Shown piece after piece: positions 16,089 through 23,795 of a stretch of 24,219 bases of DNA; within the stretch, counting starts at the first letter, position 1, and each line of letters starts with the position of its first letter. This DNA is from Vicinamibacteria bacterium (GTDB taxonomy: Bacteria > Acidobacteriota > Vicinamibacteria > Vicinamibacterales > UBA2999), in contig JAICEG010000017.1 in NCBI GenBank assembly GCA_025924295.1, positions 1 to 24,219 of the forward strand. The letters run 5' to 3'. A program made the position numbers and the translations under genes. The notes under the pieces are model-generated. The model had not been told where the DNA came from, ran no database searches, and was given only the letters and a program-made list of their open reading frames with translations.

Positions 16089-16700
16089 ATGGGTCTCTAC
16101 GCGCGCGCGATCCTGCCGCGGCTGATTCATGCCGGCATGAGGCAGGAGTTGTTCCTGCCGTATCGACAGCGCCTCGTGCTTGAGGCCGAAGGGCGAGTGC
16201 TGGAGATCGGATTTGGTTCGGGTCTCAACATGCCGCACTACGCAACCACGCTGGCAGTCATCGGGCTGGACCCCTCGCACCTCGCGCTGTCGATGGCGCG
16301 CAACTCTGCGCAAACGGGTTTGCGTTCAATCGGCCTGCTCGAGGCGTCGGCCGAGACCATCCCGCTCGCCCGCCACAGCGTGGACACGATCGTGAGTGCC
16401 TGGACCATGTGTTCGATCCCTGACGTGGCGCGCGCGCTCGGCGAAGTGCGTCGCGTGTTGAAGCCGTCAGGGCGCCTCCTGTTCGTCGAGCACGGTCGTT
16501 CGCCGGATGCGAGCGTGGCGAAGTGGCAGGATCGCCTGACGCCGATCTGGAAGCACGTCGCTGGCGGCTGTCACCTCAATCGTGCTGTTTCAGCCCTCGT
16601 CGAGCAGGCGGGGTTCCGCATCGAGCGGCTGGAGACCGGCTACATGACGGGACCGCGGCCGCTGACCTTCATGTACGAAGGCTGCGCGCGCCCGCAGTGA
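16089..16700 (+). CDS. Class I SAM-dependent methyltransferase (UbiE/METTL7-like)
   Basis: A 203-residue methyltransferase that takes its methyl group from S-adenosylmethionine; the acceptor is unknown. Motif I is 'VLEIGFGSG', the acidic loop is 'VIGLDPS', and motif 'VLKPSGRLLFVEHGRS' is typical of the Methyltransf_11 fold. The N-terminal 'YARAILPRLIHAGMRQELF' is reminiscent of METTL7-like lipid or thiol methyltransferases. The ATG at 16089 begins the family-like region; the longer frame from 16008 has an unlikely N-terminus. The binding site is weak (GGGA nine bases upstream). Its stop lies seven bases before the next gene, so the two are probably cotranscribed. Confidence 0.88.
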   Translation: MGLYARAILPRLIHAGMRQELFLPYRQRLVLEAEGRVLEIGFGSGLNMPHYATTLAVIGLDPSHLALSMARNSAQTGLRSIGLLEASAETIPLARHSVDTIVSAWTMCSIPDVARALGEVRRVLKPSGRLLFVEHGRSPDASVAKWQDRLTPIWKHVAGGCHLNRAVSALVEQAGFRIERLETGYMTGPRPLTFMYEGCARPQ

Positions 16701-16707
16701 GGCACAA

Positions 16708-17997
16708 TTGGCGTCTATGGATCGAGACACGGCCTTCGAGATGGCGGTGGCGTCGGTGCGGTTTGGTGTGGGGGTGACGAGTGAGATCGGCATGGACCTC
16801 ATCGACCGAGGTCTGCGTCGCGTGCTGATCGTGACCGATCCCGTGGTTGCACGTCTGCCACCTGCGCAGGCGGTCGTCGATGCGCTCGACGCCAGTGGTG
16901 TGAGGTGGGTGATGTACGACCGGGTCCACGTCGAACCGACGGAGCAGTCGTGGCTGGATGCGATCACGTTCGCGCGCGGGCACACGTTCGATGCGATCGT
17001 TGGCGTTGGAGGCGGCTCGTCGATCGACACGGCCAAGGCGGTGAATCTCTACACGACTCATCCGCCTGCGGACTTCCTCGACTACGTGAACACACCGATC
17101 GGTCAGGGACTGCCGGTCCCCGGTCCGCTCAAGCCGCTCTTCGCCATTCCCACGACCGCCGGCACGGGCAGCGAAACAACCGGTGTTGCGATCTTCGATC
17201 TCACACGCCGTCATGTGAAGACCGGCATCTCGAGCCGGTTGCTCAAGCCGACGCTCGGCTATCTCGATCCCGACCACACGCGCTCGGCTGCACCTGCGGT
17301 TGCGGCATCGGCGGGACTCGACATCCTGTGTCACGCCGTTGAGTCGTACACGGCGATTGCGTTCACCGATCGACCGCGGCCCGCTCGCCCATCGGTGCGT
17401 CCGCCGTACCAGGGCGCCAATCCGATCAGCGATGTCTGGTCGCTGCAGGCGATGCGGATGGTTGCGGACCATCTCGTGCGTGCCGTGGAAGATCCCGGCG
17501 ATGACGAGGCCCGCGCGAGCATGGTACTGGCCGCATCGTTCGCGGGCATCGGGTTCGGCAACGCCGGCGTGCATCTGCCGCACGCGATGGCGTATCCGGT
17601 GGCGGGAGGTGTGAGGGAGTATCGAGCGCCCGGATATCCGATCGATCACGCGCTCGTGCCGCACGGGTTCTCGGTGATTCTCAATGCGCCCGCCGTGTTT
17701 GCGTTCACCGGGCAGGCCAATCCCGAGCGACATCTGGAAGCGGCCGCGGTTCTCGGGGCAGACGTCTCCCGTTGCCGCAGCGAGGACGCTGGCCGGGTGC
17801 TGGCTGATCGCATTACCTGGTTCATGCAGCGGCTGAATGTGCCCAACGGCCTGTCAGGCGTCGGCTATTCATCGTCTGACATCCCGGCGTTGATCGAAGG
17901 AACACTGGCGCAGGAGCGGCTGACGAAGTTGTCGCCCCGGCCGGTCGATGCGGACGCGCTGGCGAGGATCTTTGAAACCGCGATGGATTGCTGGTAG
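16708..17997 (+). CDS. Iron-containing alcohol dehydrogenase, hydroxyacid-oxoacid transhydrogenase (HOT/ADHFE1) type
   Basis: A 429-residue group III (iron) alcohol dehydrogenase fold. Nucleotide loop 'GVGGGSSIDTAK' (99-110), 'IPTTAGTGSE' (147-156), and metal ligands D205, H209, H292 and H319. The extra segment at about 220-245 ('RPSVRPPYQGANPISD') and the overall length fit HOT enzymes, which convert 4-hydroxybutyrate plus 2-oxoglutarate to succinic semialdehyde plus 2-hydroxyglutarate without free NAD. The start is either TTG at 16708 (GAGG five bases upstream, used here) or ATG at 16717. No 4-hydroxybutyrate genes are adjacent, so the physiological substrate stays open. Confidence 0.92.
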   Translation: MASMDRDTAFEMAVASVRFGVGVTSEIGMDLIDRGLRRVLIVTDPVVARLPPAQAVVDALDASGVRWVMYDRVHVEPTEQSWLDAITFARGHTFDAIVGVGGGSSIDTAKAVNLYTTHPPADFLDYVNTPIGQGLPVPGPLKPLFAIPTTAGTGSETTGVAIFDLTRRHVKTGISSRLLKPTLGYLDPDHTRSAAPAVAASAGLDILCHAVESYTAIAFTDRPRPARPSVRPPYQGANPISDVWSLQAMRMVADHLVRAVEDPGDDEARASMVLAASFAGIGFGNAGVHLPHAMAYPVAGGVREYRAPGYPIDHALVPHGFSVILNAPAVFAFTGQANPERHLEAAAVLGADVSRCRSEDAGRVLADRITWFMQRLNVPNGLSGVGYSSSDIPALIEGTLAQERLTKLSPRPVDADALARIFETAMDCW

Positions 17998-18017
17998 GGG
18001 ACTGTGTTCGCTGAATC

Positions 18018-18091
18018 CGACACACCGAGGCACCGAGGCACGGAGGCACTGAGGAATATTGGTCTCTGTGCCTCACTGCCTCTGTGTGTCG
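18018..18091. repeat. Inverted repeat of 'CGAGGCAC' stutter units
   Basis: The left arm (18018-18046) has octamer steps CCGAGGCAC, CCGAGGCAC, GGAGGCACT. The right arm (18063-18091, 'CTCTGTGCCTCACTGCCTCT') is its reverse complement at about 24 of 29 positions, with a 16-base AT-richer spacer. It lies between the convergent ends of the transhydrogenase and the haem protein genes. It is likely a dispersed repeat and possibly a terminator. Confidence 0.65.
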
Positions 18092-18105
18092 TGGTCATTC
18101 GTAGT

Positions 18106-18123
18106 GTCCGGCTCTAGCCGGAC
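18106..18123. terminator. Perfect short hairpin, probable bidirectional terminator
   Basis: GTCCGGCT (18106-18113) and AGCCGGAC (18116-18123) are exact complements, six bases from the end of the minus-strand haem protein gene. There is no T-tract on either side, so it may be a repeat element serving as an mRNA end. Confidence 0.45.
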
Positions 18124-18128
18124 AACTC

Positions 18129-20288
18129 TCACTTCGCGAGAGGATCCGGGCGTAGCTGGAAATGCGCAGCGAGCGGTTTGTTTCCCTTGCCACCCTCGAT
18201 CAGCCACGGCGTGCGATCGCCGTTAGCCGCCCACAGGCCGCGTCCCTTCCAGCCCGCCTTGGGATCGTCGATGCGCCCGTCGAATCCCTTCGCGTAGAAG
18301 CCCATCGGATACGGCACTCGAAGAACGACCATGCGCCCGTTGGCGTAGGCGATGATGCCGTCGTTCAGGTTCCCGGTCGACATCGGCACGTCGTTGCCCA
18401 GCCCGAACGTGTTGTGCTGATCGACCCACGAGTAGTAGCTCGATTCGGCGCTGTTCTCGCCGATGCCCCTGAACCCCGGGCCGGGATACTGATGGAACGT
18501 CCAGCCCTCCGGGCAGTGATCGCCGGTGGCCTTGGGACCGTTGAGCGGTGCCTTGCACTTGCGCCGATCGAAGCTGCCCATGTGGCCGCTGCCGAGCGAC
18601 ACCCACACCACGCCCTTGCTGTCGATGTCGGCGCCGCGCGCGCCGAAGCCCGGCATCGGGACGCGATAGACCTCAGCAAGCGCAGTCTCTGGAGGATTCG
18701 ATCCCGGTGAGAGCCTGACGACTGCGCCGGGCACACCGAGCGTGGCGCCCCAGATCGATCCATCCGCCGGGTTCGGCATCACCGCGTAGAACGCCGAGTT
18801 GATCCGCATGTCTTTCGTCGGGTCCATCGGCTGATCGGGTTCGGTATACGCGTCGCGCTTGCCGTTGCCGTTGGTGTCGAGCACGAGCGCGGTCCATCCC
18901 TGTGACTTTGCTGCATCACCGGTCTGATCGAACATCTTCGTGTTGACCCAGCCGACGACGGGACCGCCGCCGCTCGTCCATAGCGTCTCGTTGCTGTCGT
19001 AGCCGAACTGGAGGTGATGCGTCGAGAAGCAGGTGTCGACGAAGCTGTACTTCTGGGTCTTGAGGTCGAACACGGTGATGTGGCGAACGGCACGTTCCAT
19101 CGGGAACGCCTTCGCCGACGGATGATCCGAGCCCGCCTTGCAGAACGCCGGGTTCTCCGCGCCGCGCACCGACGCGGCGAGCCACACGCGACCGTCACGA
19201 CCGAACATCGAGTTGTGGTTGTTGACGCGCGTCTCCCAGATTCGTTCGCTGCCCCAGTAGGGCGAGGGCTGAAGCGCGTCGAGCGCGGCTGCGTGCCCAG
19301 GCCCGAGGTTCAGCGGCATGTTCGGATCCTTGACCGGCGCCTTGAACGTCGTCGCCACGTTCTTGACCGGATCGAGGATCGGCAGCACGTCAGAGCTGTA
19401 CTCGGGCGAGCCGACGATCGGACCGTAGGCGTTCACCGTCGGGTAGCGGCGATCGCTGGCGATCAGATCGTGGAGGTACTGCTTGTCGTTCATCCAGTCG
19501 CGCAGCGTGACGACGATGTTGCGCTCGGCGCCCTGCGGCCGCGGCGGCTTGGCAAAGGGGAGCTCGCCTTTCGCGATGCGATCGGTCCAGTCGCCGTAGT
19601 TGGCGAATGACATCTCACCGAGGCCGGTCAGCTGTCCGAGCATCTGCTGACCCGACTGGCCCGACTGCACGCGACGCTTCCACGCATCGGCGCCGGATGC
19701 GAACGTGCCAAGAGCCGCCGGGATCGTCCGCGTGGACTGCTGACCGAGCTGGTGACACCCGACGCAGCCCGTGTTCTTCATCGCGCTGATCCACTGAGTC
19801 TGCGACAGCCTGGCGGTGATGCCGGGGTTCTTGCCGCCGAACTGGTCGGCATCCGGGATCTTCAGCATCGAGTACCAGTAGATCGCGGGGTAGTAATGTG
19901 CTGCGGCGGCTTCATTCGGGGCGGGCGTGGCGGCGATCGTCAGCCGCTGTCCGGGTTTGGCCGTGGTCTTCGGGCTGTCGACCAGTCCGTATCCGCGTGC
20001 CCACACGGAGTAGTTCGCCGACGGCAGATCGGGCACCACGAACCGTCCCCGGTCGTCGGTCACGACGGACTTGATGAAGCGGACGGGAAGATCGCGTGTT
20101 TCAGCGATTACCCATACGCCGGCTTCCGGGCCTTTCGGTCCGTTGACGACGCCTCCGATGTCGTCGTTGTCGATGGCGACCTCGTTGGCCGGTTGCTGCG
20201 CTTGGGAGGGGGTAAGGGAAAGAATGCTGTACAGGCTGACACAAGCGCCGAGGCCCATCATGATGCGGACGAATCGGCTCGTGGACAT
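18129..20288 (-). CDS. Secreted monohaem protein: carboxypeptidase-regulatory-like domain plus beta-propeller
   Basis: A 719-residue exported protein. Signal peptide 1-30 (cleavage near 'SQA-QQ'), an Ig-like carboxypeptidase regulatory-type domain at 42-120 ('VVNGPKGPEAGVWVIAETRD'), one c-type haem site 'CVGCH' (175-179), then repeats from about 360 onward reading like a Vgb/NHL-type beta-propeller ('SMFGRDGRVWLAA', 'GADIDSKGVVWVSLG'), with a calcium-loop-like 'DTNGNGKRDAY'. The reaction is unknown; the haem suggests electron transfer in the periplasm. The ATG at 20288 is set by AAGAGGAG eight bases upstream. That binding site lies inside a perfect hairpin. The barrel protein gene precedes it on the same strand, separated by a repeat, so it probably has its own promoter. 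Confidence 0.85.
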   Translation of the reverse strand: MSTSRFVRIMMGLGACVSLYSILSLTPSQAQQPANEVAIDNDDIGGVVNGPKGPEAGVWVIAETRDLPVRFIKSVVTDDRGRFVVPDLPSANYSVWARGYGLVDSPKTTAKPGQRLTIAATPAPNEAAAAHYYPAIYWYSMLKIPDADQFGGKNPGITARLSQTQWISAMKNTGCVGCHQLGQQSTRTIPAALGTFASGADAWKRRVQSGQSGQQMLGQLTGLGEMSFANYGDWTDRIAKGELPFAKPPRPQGAERNIVVTLRDWMNDKQYLHDLIASDRRYPTVNAYGPIVGSPEYSSDVLPILDPVKNVATTFKAPVKDPNMPLNLGPGHAAALDALQPSPYWGSERIWETRVNNHNSMFGRDGRVWLAASVRGAENPAFCKAGSDHPSAKAFPMERAVRHITVFDLKTQKYSFVDTCFSTHHLQFGYDSNETLWTSGGGPVVGWVNTKMFDQTGDAAKSQGWTALVLDTNGNGKRDAYTEPDQPMDPTKDMRINSAFYAVMPNPADGSIWGATLGVPGAVVRLSPGSNPPETALAEVYRVPMPGFGARGADIDSKGVVWVSLGSGHMGSFDRRKCKAPLNGPKATGDHCPEGWTFHQYPGPGFRGIGENSAESSYYSWVDQHNTFGLGNDVPMSTGNLNDGIIAYANGRMVVLRVPYPMGFYAKGFDGRIDDPKAGWKGRGLWAANGDRTPWLIEGGKGNKPLAAHFQLRPDPLAK

Positions 20289-20296
20289 GGGCGATG

Positions 20297-20315
20297 CTCC
20301 TCTTGGATAGAGGAG
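20297..20315 (-). promoter_or_regulatory. Hairpin that buries the ribosome binding site of the monohaem protein gene
   Basis: In the mRNA the sequence reads CTCCTCT-ATCCA-AGAGGAG: two perfect seven-base arms and a five-base loop. The 3' arm is the ribosome binding site itself, eight bases before the ATG. Translation should therefore depend on opening the stem. Nearby, TGGTACCA gives a second short palindrome further upstream. Confidence 0.5.
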
Positions 20316-20341
20316 TGGATGGTACCACCTAAATTACGACT

Positions 20342-20408
20342 CCAGACTCCCAACTTCCAACCTCTAACTCCCAAGGTTTGGAAGTGGAAATTGGAAGTTG
20401 GGGGAGGT
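20342..20408. repeat. Inverted repeat of 'CCCAACTTCCAA' stutter units
   Basis: The left arm (about 20342-20376, 'ACTCCCAACTTCCAACCTCT') and the right arm (20377-20408, 'AAATTGGAAGTTGGGG') are imperfect reverse complements. The words match the repeat at 3928-3958. It begins eight bases past the stop codon of the barrel protein gene, so it would form a hairpin at that mRNA's end. Confidence 0.6.
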
Positions 20409-20415
20409 AACTGCT

Positions 20416-21015
20416 TCAGAACCGGAAGACGGCTCCGATGGTGCCGCGCGAGAAGCTGAAGTTCCCCTCGTCCAGGCTGATTCCGACGATGTTGCTCGAC
20501 TCGTCGGCGCTGACCGTGCGGAAGTAGCGATAGTCGGCTCGGATGCCGAAGTGCGTGGTCGCGAACCCGTCCACGCCGAAGCCGATGCTGTATCCGAGGT
20601 CGTTGTCCTTGATCGCCTCGACGCCGGCGACTGAGAGGTCGCGCCTGATCCACCCGAATCCTGCGGTGCCGTACGGGCGGAAACCAGGACCGCTTTCACC
20701 GCCAATCGGTGCGCCGACGATAAGGGATGGCATCAACGTGAGCACGTAGTTGTTGCCCAGGACGTCATCGTCGCCGTAGAAGTGACGGGCGTATGCGAAG
20801 TCGACCTCTCCGCCGAAGATGCCCTTGAAGGTGCCGCCGATCGCGCCGCCCCAGGTCAGACGGCTGCCGTCATTGAGCGCCGAACTCAACGAACGTCCGG
20901 CATCGCCAGAGAAGTTCGAGCCGACGAACACGTTGGCGTGGCCCTGAGCCTGAGCGGCCGGTGCTGCAAGCAGCACGGCCAGTGCGGCCACGGGAAGTAA
21001 ACGAATCAGTCTCAT
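20416..21015 (-). CDS. Small outer membrane beta-barrel protein
   Basis: A 199-residue exported protein with a clear signal peptide ('LIRLLPVAALAVLLAAPAAQ', cleavage near AQA-Q) followed by about eight alternating amphipathic strands ('GGEVDFAYARHFYG', 'GFRPYGTAGFGWIRRDL', 'HFGIRADYRYFRTV') and a C-terminal phenylalanine ('GAVFRF'), the signal for barrel insertion. It looks like the OmpA/OmpW-like or 'outer membrane beta-barrel' porin-fold domain; function is unknown. The ATG at 21015 was chosen over the longer frame because GGAGG lies seven bases upstream and the signal peptide starts there. Its 5' leader contains a long imperfect inverted repeat, and its 3' end a stutter repeat. Confidence 0.85.
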   Translation of the reverse strand: MRLIRLLPVAALAVLLAAPAAQAQGHANVFVGSNFSGDAGRSLSSALNDGSRLTWGGAIGGTFKGIFGGEVDFAYARHFYGDDDVLGNNYVLTLMPSLIVGAPIGGESGPGFRPYGTAGFGWIRRDLSVAGVEAIKDNDLGYSIGFGVDGFATTHFGIRADYRYFRTVSADESSNIVGISLDEGNFSFSRGTIGAVFRF

Positions 21016-21028
21016 CGCGATTCCTCCA

Positions 21029-21074
21029 GTAAACACTCGGAACGGTCCAGGTCTCACCTGGCCCGTGTTATTAC
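21029..21074 (-). promoter_or_regulatory. Long imperfect inverted repeat in the leader of the barrel protein gene
   Basis: A core CCAGGT-CTC-ACCTGG (21047-21061) is flanked by GG/CC one base further out and by GTAAACAC (21029-21036) facing GTGTTATTAC (21065-21074). It ends two bases before the GGAGG binding site. It could fold in the mRNA or bind a dimeric protein. Confidence 0.35.
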
Positions 21075-21105
21075 TGCGCAAGCCTTGGACCAGTGGCCGG
21101 TTCGA

Positions 21106-21126
21106 AAGAATCGTTTGAAGAATCGT
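21106..21126. repeat. Direct repeat AAGAATCGT, 12 bases apart
   Basis: Two exact nine-base copies at 21106-21114 and 21118-21126, between the divergent barrel protein and nuclease genes. A spacing near one helical turn could suit cooperative binding, but the copies may be chance. Confidence 0.3.
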
Positions 21127-21179
21127 CGTCGGAGGGGTACGGCCCGGCTGGTGCAGGTGCAGCCACAAGCCCTGCGGTG

Positions 21180-21194
21180 CTGTAACTCTTACAG
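21180..21194. promoter_or_regulatory. Perfect dyad CTGTAA-CTC-TTACAG upstream of the nuclease gene
   Basis: Perfect six-base arms around three bases, ending nine bases before the ATG at 21204 and overlapping the first bases of the AGGTGGA binding site. The core TGTAA-N3-TTACA is the exact form of the motif found twice at 7556-7614. It may be an operator or a short mRNA hairpin. Confidence 0.4.
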
Positions 21195-21203
21195 GTGGAA
21201 TGG

Positions 21204-22643
21204 ATGACTTCCGTGGATCTGGAACAACTCGCACGACGCGCGATGATCGAGCGCGGGCTCGCTCCCGATTTCCCGGCGGATGCAATCGCGCAAGCCAGGC
21301 AGCTCAAAGAACCAGCCGTCGACTCTGTGCCTGATCAACGTTACCTGCCCTGGTGTTCGATCGACAACGACGATTCACGCGATCTCGATCAGCTGACGGT
21401 CGCCGAGGCCGCAGGCGACGGCAGCGCGAGAGTCTTCATCGCGATCGCGGATGTCGATGTGATGGTTGGCAAGGATACGCCGCTCGACGAACACGCTCAG
21501 CAGAACACGACGTCGGTCTACACGCCCGCGCGGATCTTTCCGATGCTTCCCGAACGTCTCTCTACCGACCTGACGTCGTTGAATCCAGACGAGGACCGTA
21601 TCGCCGTCGTCATCTCCTTCGTCGTCGATCGTGAAGGGGCCGTTGGACGTGAAGAAGTCAGGCGATCGGTCGTTCGCAATCACGCCAAGCTCGCATACGA
21701 CAGCGTGGCCGCGTGGCTCGACTCCGCCCATCGCATGCCACGCGAGATGGCGGAAGCCGACGGCGTGGCCGACCAGGTTCGTCTGCAGAACGAGATCGCG
21801 AACCGCTTGCGGACGCGCAGGCATGAGGCTGGCGCATTGGACCTCGCGAGCAGTGAGGCTCGTGCCGTGGTCACCGACGGTCGCGTATCCGGCCTTCGAC
21901 GCGATGAGAAGAATCGTGCGAAGGCGTTGATTGAAGACCTGATGATCGCTGCCAATGGCACGACGGCACGCTACCTGGCAGGGAAGGGGCTGCCGTCGAT
22001 CCGGAGGGTCGTGCGGACGCCAAAACGCTGGGATCGCTTGCAGGTACTGGCCAGGGAAGTGGGCGACCGGCTGCCTGACGTCCCCGATCCGAAAGCCCTG
22101 AGCGATTTTCTGTCCCGACGGCGCCTGGCGGATCCTGTGCGGTTTCCCGACCTCTCGCTGTCAGTGGTCAAGCTCCTCGGCCGGGGCGAATACGTACTGA
22201 CGCGTGCGCAGAGGGACGAAGGGCATTTCGGTCTCGCCGTGACGGACTACGTGCATTCGACGGCTCCCAATCGTCGCTACCCGGACCTGATCACGCAGCG
22301 TTTGCTGAAGGCGGCGATCGCGGGCAGGCCGTCGCCGTATACGACTGATCAACTGGAGGCGCTCGCAACGCATTGCACCCGGCAGGAGGACGCCGCGGAG
22401 AAAGTGGAGCGGCAGATCCGCAAGTCGGCCGCGGCGCTGCTGCTGTCGTCGCGTATCGGCGACCGCTTCGACGCGATCGTGACCGGCGCCTCCGCGAAGG
22501 GCACGTGGGTCCGGACGTTCGAACCACCGGCGGAAGGCAGAGTGGTACGCGGGTTCGATGGGATGGACGTTGGTGAACGCGTGACCGTCCGATTGACTCG
22601 CACGGACGTCGTCCGCGGCTTCATCGACTTTGTCGGAGCGTAA
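21204..22643 (+). CDS. RNB-domain (RNase II/R-type) ribonuclease
   Basis: A 479-residue 3'-to-5' exoribonuclease-type protein that would degrade RNA in the cytoplasm. The metal site reads 'SIDNDDSRDLDQL' (52-64): D54, D60 and D62 match three of the four aspartates of RNase II, while the fourth position is Gln63. To my knowledge, a shorter RNB subfamily shares this 'RDLDQ' form. The substrate-binding motif 'YVHSTAPNRRYPDLITQRLL' is intact. N-terminal cold-shock domains are missing; the C-terminal 60 residues look like an S1-type barrel. The ATG at 21204 has AGGTGGA in front and was preferred to the GTG at 21195. The gene is divergent from the barrel protein. Confidence 0.9.
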   Translation: MTSVDLEQLARRAMIERGLAPDFPADAIAQARQLKEPAVDSVPDQRYLPWCSIDNDDSRDLDQLTVAEAAGDGSARVFIAIADVDVMVGKDTPLDEHAQQNTTSVYTPARIFPMLPERLSTDLTSLNPDEDRIAVVISFVVDREGAVGREEVRRSVVRNHAKLAYDSVAAWLDSAHRMPREMAEADGVADQVRLQNEIANRLRTRRHEAGALDLASSEARAVVTDGRVSGLRRDEKNRAKALIEDLMIAANGTTARYLAGKGLPSIRRVVRTPKRWDRLQVLAREVGDRLPDVPDPKALSDFLSRRRLADPVRFPDLSLSVVKLLGRGEYVLTRAQRDEGHFGLAVTDYVHSTAPNRRYPDLITQRLLKAAIAGRPSPYTTDQLEALATHCTRQEDAAEKVERQIRKSAAALLLSSRIGDRFDAIVTGASAKGTWVRTFEPPAEGRVVRGFDGMDVGERVTVRLTRTDVVRGFIDFVGA

Positions 22644-22664
22644 TCGCTCACACGGGTCCTGCGC

Positions 22665-22673
22665 TGATACCAT
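22665..22673 (+). promoter_or_regulatory. Extended -10 element, candidate tRNA promoter
   Basis: TGATACCAT is an extended -10 (TGN plus TACCAT, four of six). It ends 12 bases before the mature tRNA start, so the primary transcript would have a leader of only a few bases. No convincing -35 is visible. Confidence 0.3.
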
Positions 22674-22685
22674 CAGAAACGCAAC

Positions 22686-22774
22686 GCCGGGGTGGCGAAA
22701 CTGGCAGACGCACAGGACTTAAAATCCTGGGTCCGGAAACGGACGTGCGGGTTCGATCCCCGCCCCCGGCACCA
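22686..22774 (+). tRNA. tRNA-Leu (anticodon UAA), CCA encoded
   Basis: Acceptor stem GCCGGGG (22686-22692) pairs exactly with CCCCGGC (22764-22770), followed by discriminator A and an encoded CCA. The anticodon arm is CAGGA-CTTAAAA-TCCTG, which places TAA at positions 34-36 and reads UUA/UUG. The T arm is GCGGG-TTCGATC-CCCGC. The long variable arm ('GTCCGGAAACGGAC') marks a class II tRNA, as expected for leucine. Leucine tRNA genes are common integration sites; two unfamiliar genes follow. Confidence 0.98.
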
Positions 22775-22882
22775 AAGCATTCAGCCTCGCGTTCCGCGCA
22801 CACGCCTGCGACGTTTACAACAGCGGGCGCGAAATCCAGCGCCACCTCATCCCAAGCTTCGTCAGTCATGGAGGAACATCCC

Positions 22883-23728
22883 ATGCCGTACGCAGACAGC
22901 CTTATCAAGCGCGACGACGCAGACCACCAGAAGCGCGGCAGCAAGCAGGTCTGGATCATCGTGGCCACGGGCGGCACCCAAATCAAAATCGGCTTTGACC
23001 AGGAATTCGTCAAGAAGCACTTGTTCGTCGATCCGAAGCCGGGGACCGACGCGAACGCCAAGGCGACGAAGATCGTCACAGCGACCAACCTCTACGGTAA
23101 TCTGACCGGGTCAGAGGAGAGGACTGTACCCGCCAGCCTCGATGCCGACACCCTTCGCTTCCTGAAGCTGCAGAAGTTGGTGTACTCGAGGAAGAGCCAG
23201 AACACATGCTCGGTATGCCATCAAGGCATCGGCTTGCACCTGGATCTATGCACGGTGTGCAAGCACGCTCACAAGAACTACACCAGGGGCAAGGTTTGCC
23301 AGGATTGTGGATGCGACGTCATCGACAAGCGCACGCGGGGTGGGAACGCTTCGAACGCCAAGGACTGTGCCGGCTACGTCAAGAACGACTACGCGCTGCA
23401 CCGCGACGACCTGGGTTTGCCTAACCCGTTCGAAGAGAGCGGCGGTAGGATCAGCAGCATGAACTCAGTGGTGCTGATGAGCATCATCGATCTCCAGAGG
23501 TTCAAGGACGCCATCGTCGCCGGCATCCAAAGCCAGACGTGGACCGACAACAAGATCGTCGACGAGGTCCCCTTCACCTTCGGGCCCAACACTGTCGCCG
23601 TGATCAAGAACACCGACAATCTGGCGGCCTTCAATAGCAGGCCGAAGGGCAAGGGCATGAAAGCGAAGGTGCACTATGGGTCAGACCACATCTACAGGTT
23701 CAACCATTGGGTAGGCATGATCGATTGA
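22883..23728 (+). CDS. Cysteine-rich, probable zinc-binding protein of unknown function
   Basis: A 281-residue soluble protein that I do not recognise. The middle holds paired cysteines: C109-SV-C112, C123-TV-C126, C139-QD-C142-G-C144 and C162, interspersed with histidines, which suggests one or two zinc sites. The N-terminal part has a strand pattern ('KQVWIIVATGGTQIKIGF'); the C-terminal part contains 'VPFTFGPNTVAVIKNTDN' and ends 'FNHWVGMID'. There is no signal peptide. The ATG at 22883 has GGAGGA seven bases upstream and was preferred to the ATG at 22868. Codon use appears richer in AAG, AAC and ATC than in upstream genes, and the gene follows a tRNA, so acquisition by transfer is plausible. 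Function is unknown. Confidence 0.75.
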   Translation: MPYADSLIKRDDADHQKRGSKQVWIIVATGGTQIKIGFDQEFVKKHLFVDPKPGTDANAKATKIVTATNLYGNLTGSEERTVPASLDADTLRFLKLQKLVYSRKSQNTCSVCHQGIGLHLDLCTVCKHAHKNYTRGKVCQDCGCDVIDKRTRGGNASNAKDCAGYVKNDYALHRDDLGLPNPFEESGGRISSMNSVVLMSIIDLQRFKDAIVAGIQSQTWTDNKIVDEVPFTFGPNTVAVIKNTDNLAAFNSRPKGKGMKAKVHYGSDHIYRFNHWVGMID

Positions 23729-23795
23729 GCTGGGTTGGTCTGCGGCACGTTCCACGGGCGCAGGGCAGTTTACGTTGCTCCGTTAGTATTCATCC

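Noticed and set aside
22648..23088. Minus-strand ORF across the tRNA ('GGGDRTRTSVSGPRILSPVR')
   Set aside because: This peptide is the familiar false translation of the reverse strand of a leucine tRNA; the rest is the shadow of the cysteine-rich gene.
23207..23221. CSVCH in the cysteine-rich protein as a c-type haem site
   Set aside because: The protein has no signal peptide, and the motif is one of several CxxC pairs, so metal binding by cysteines is more likely than haem attachment in the cytoplasm.
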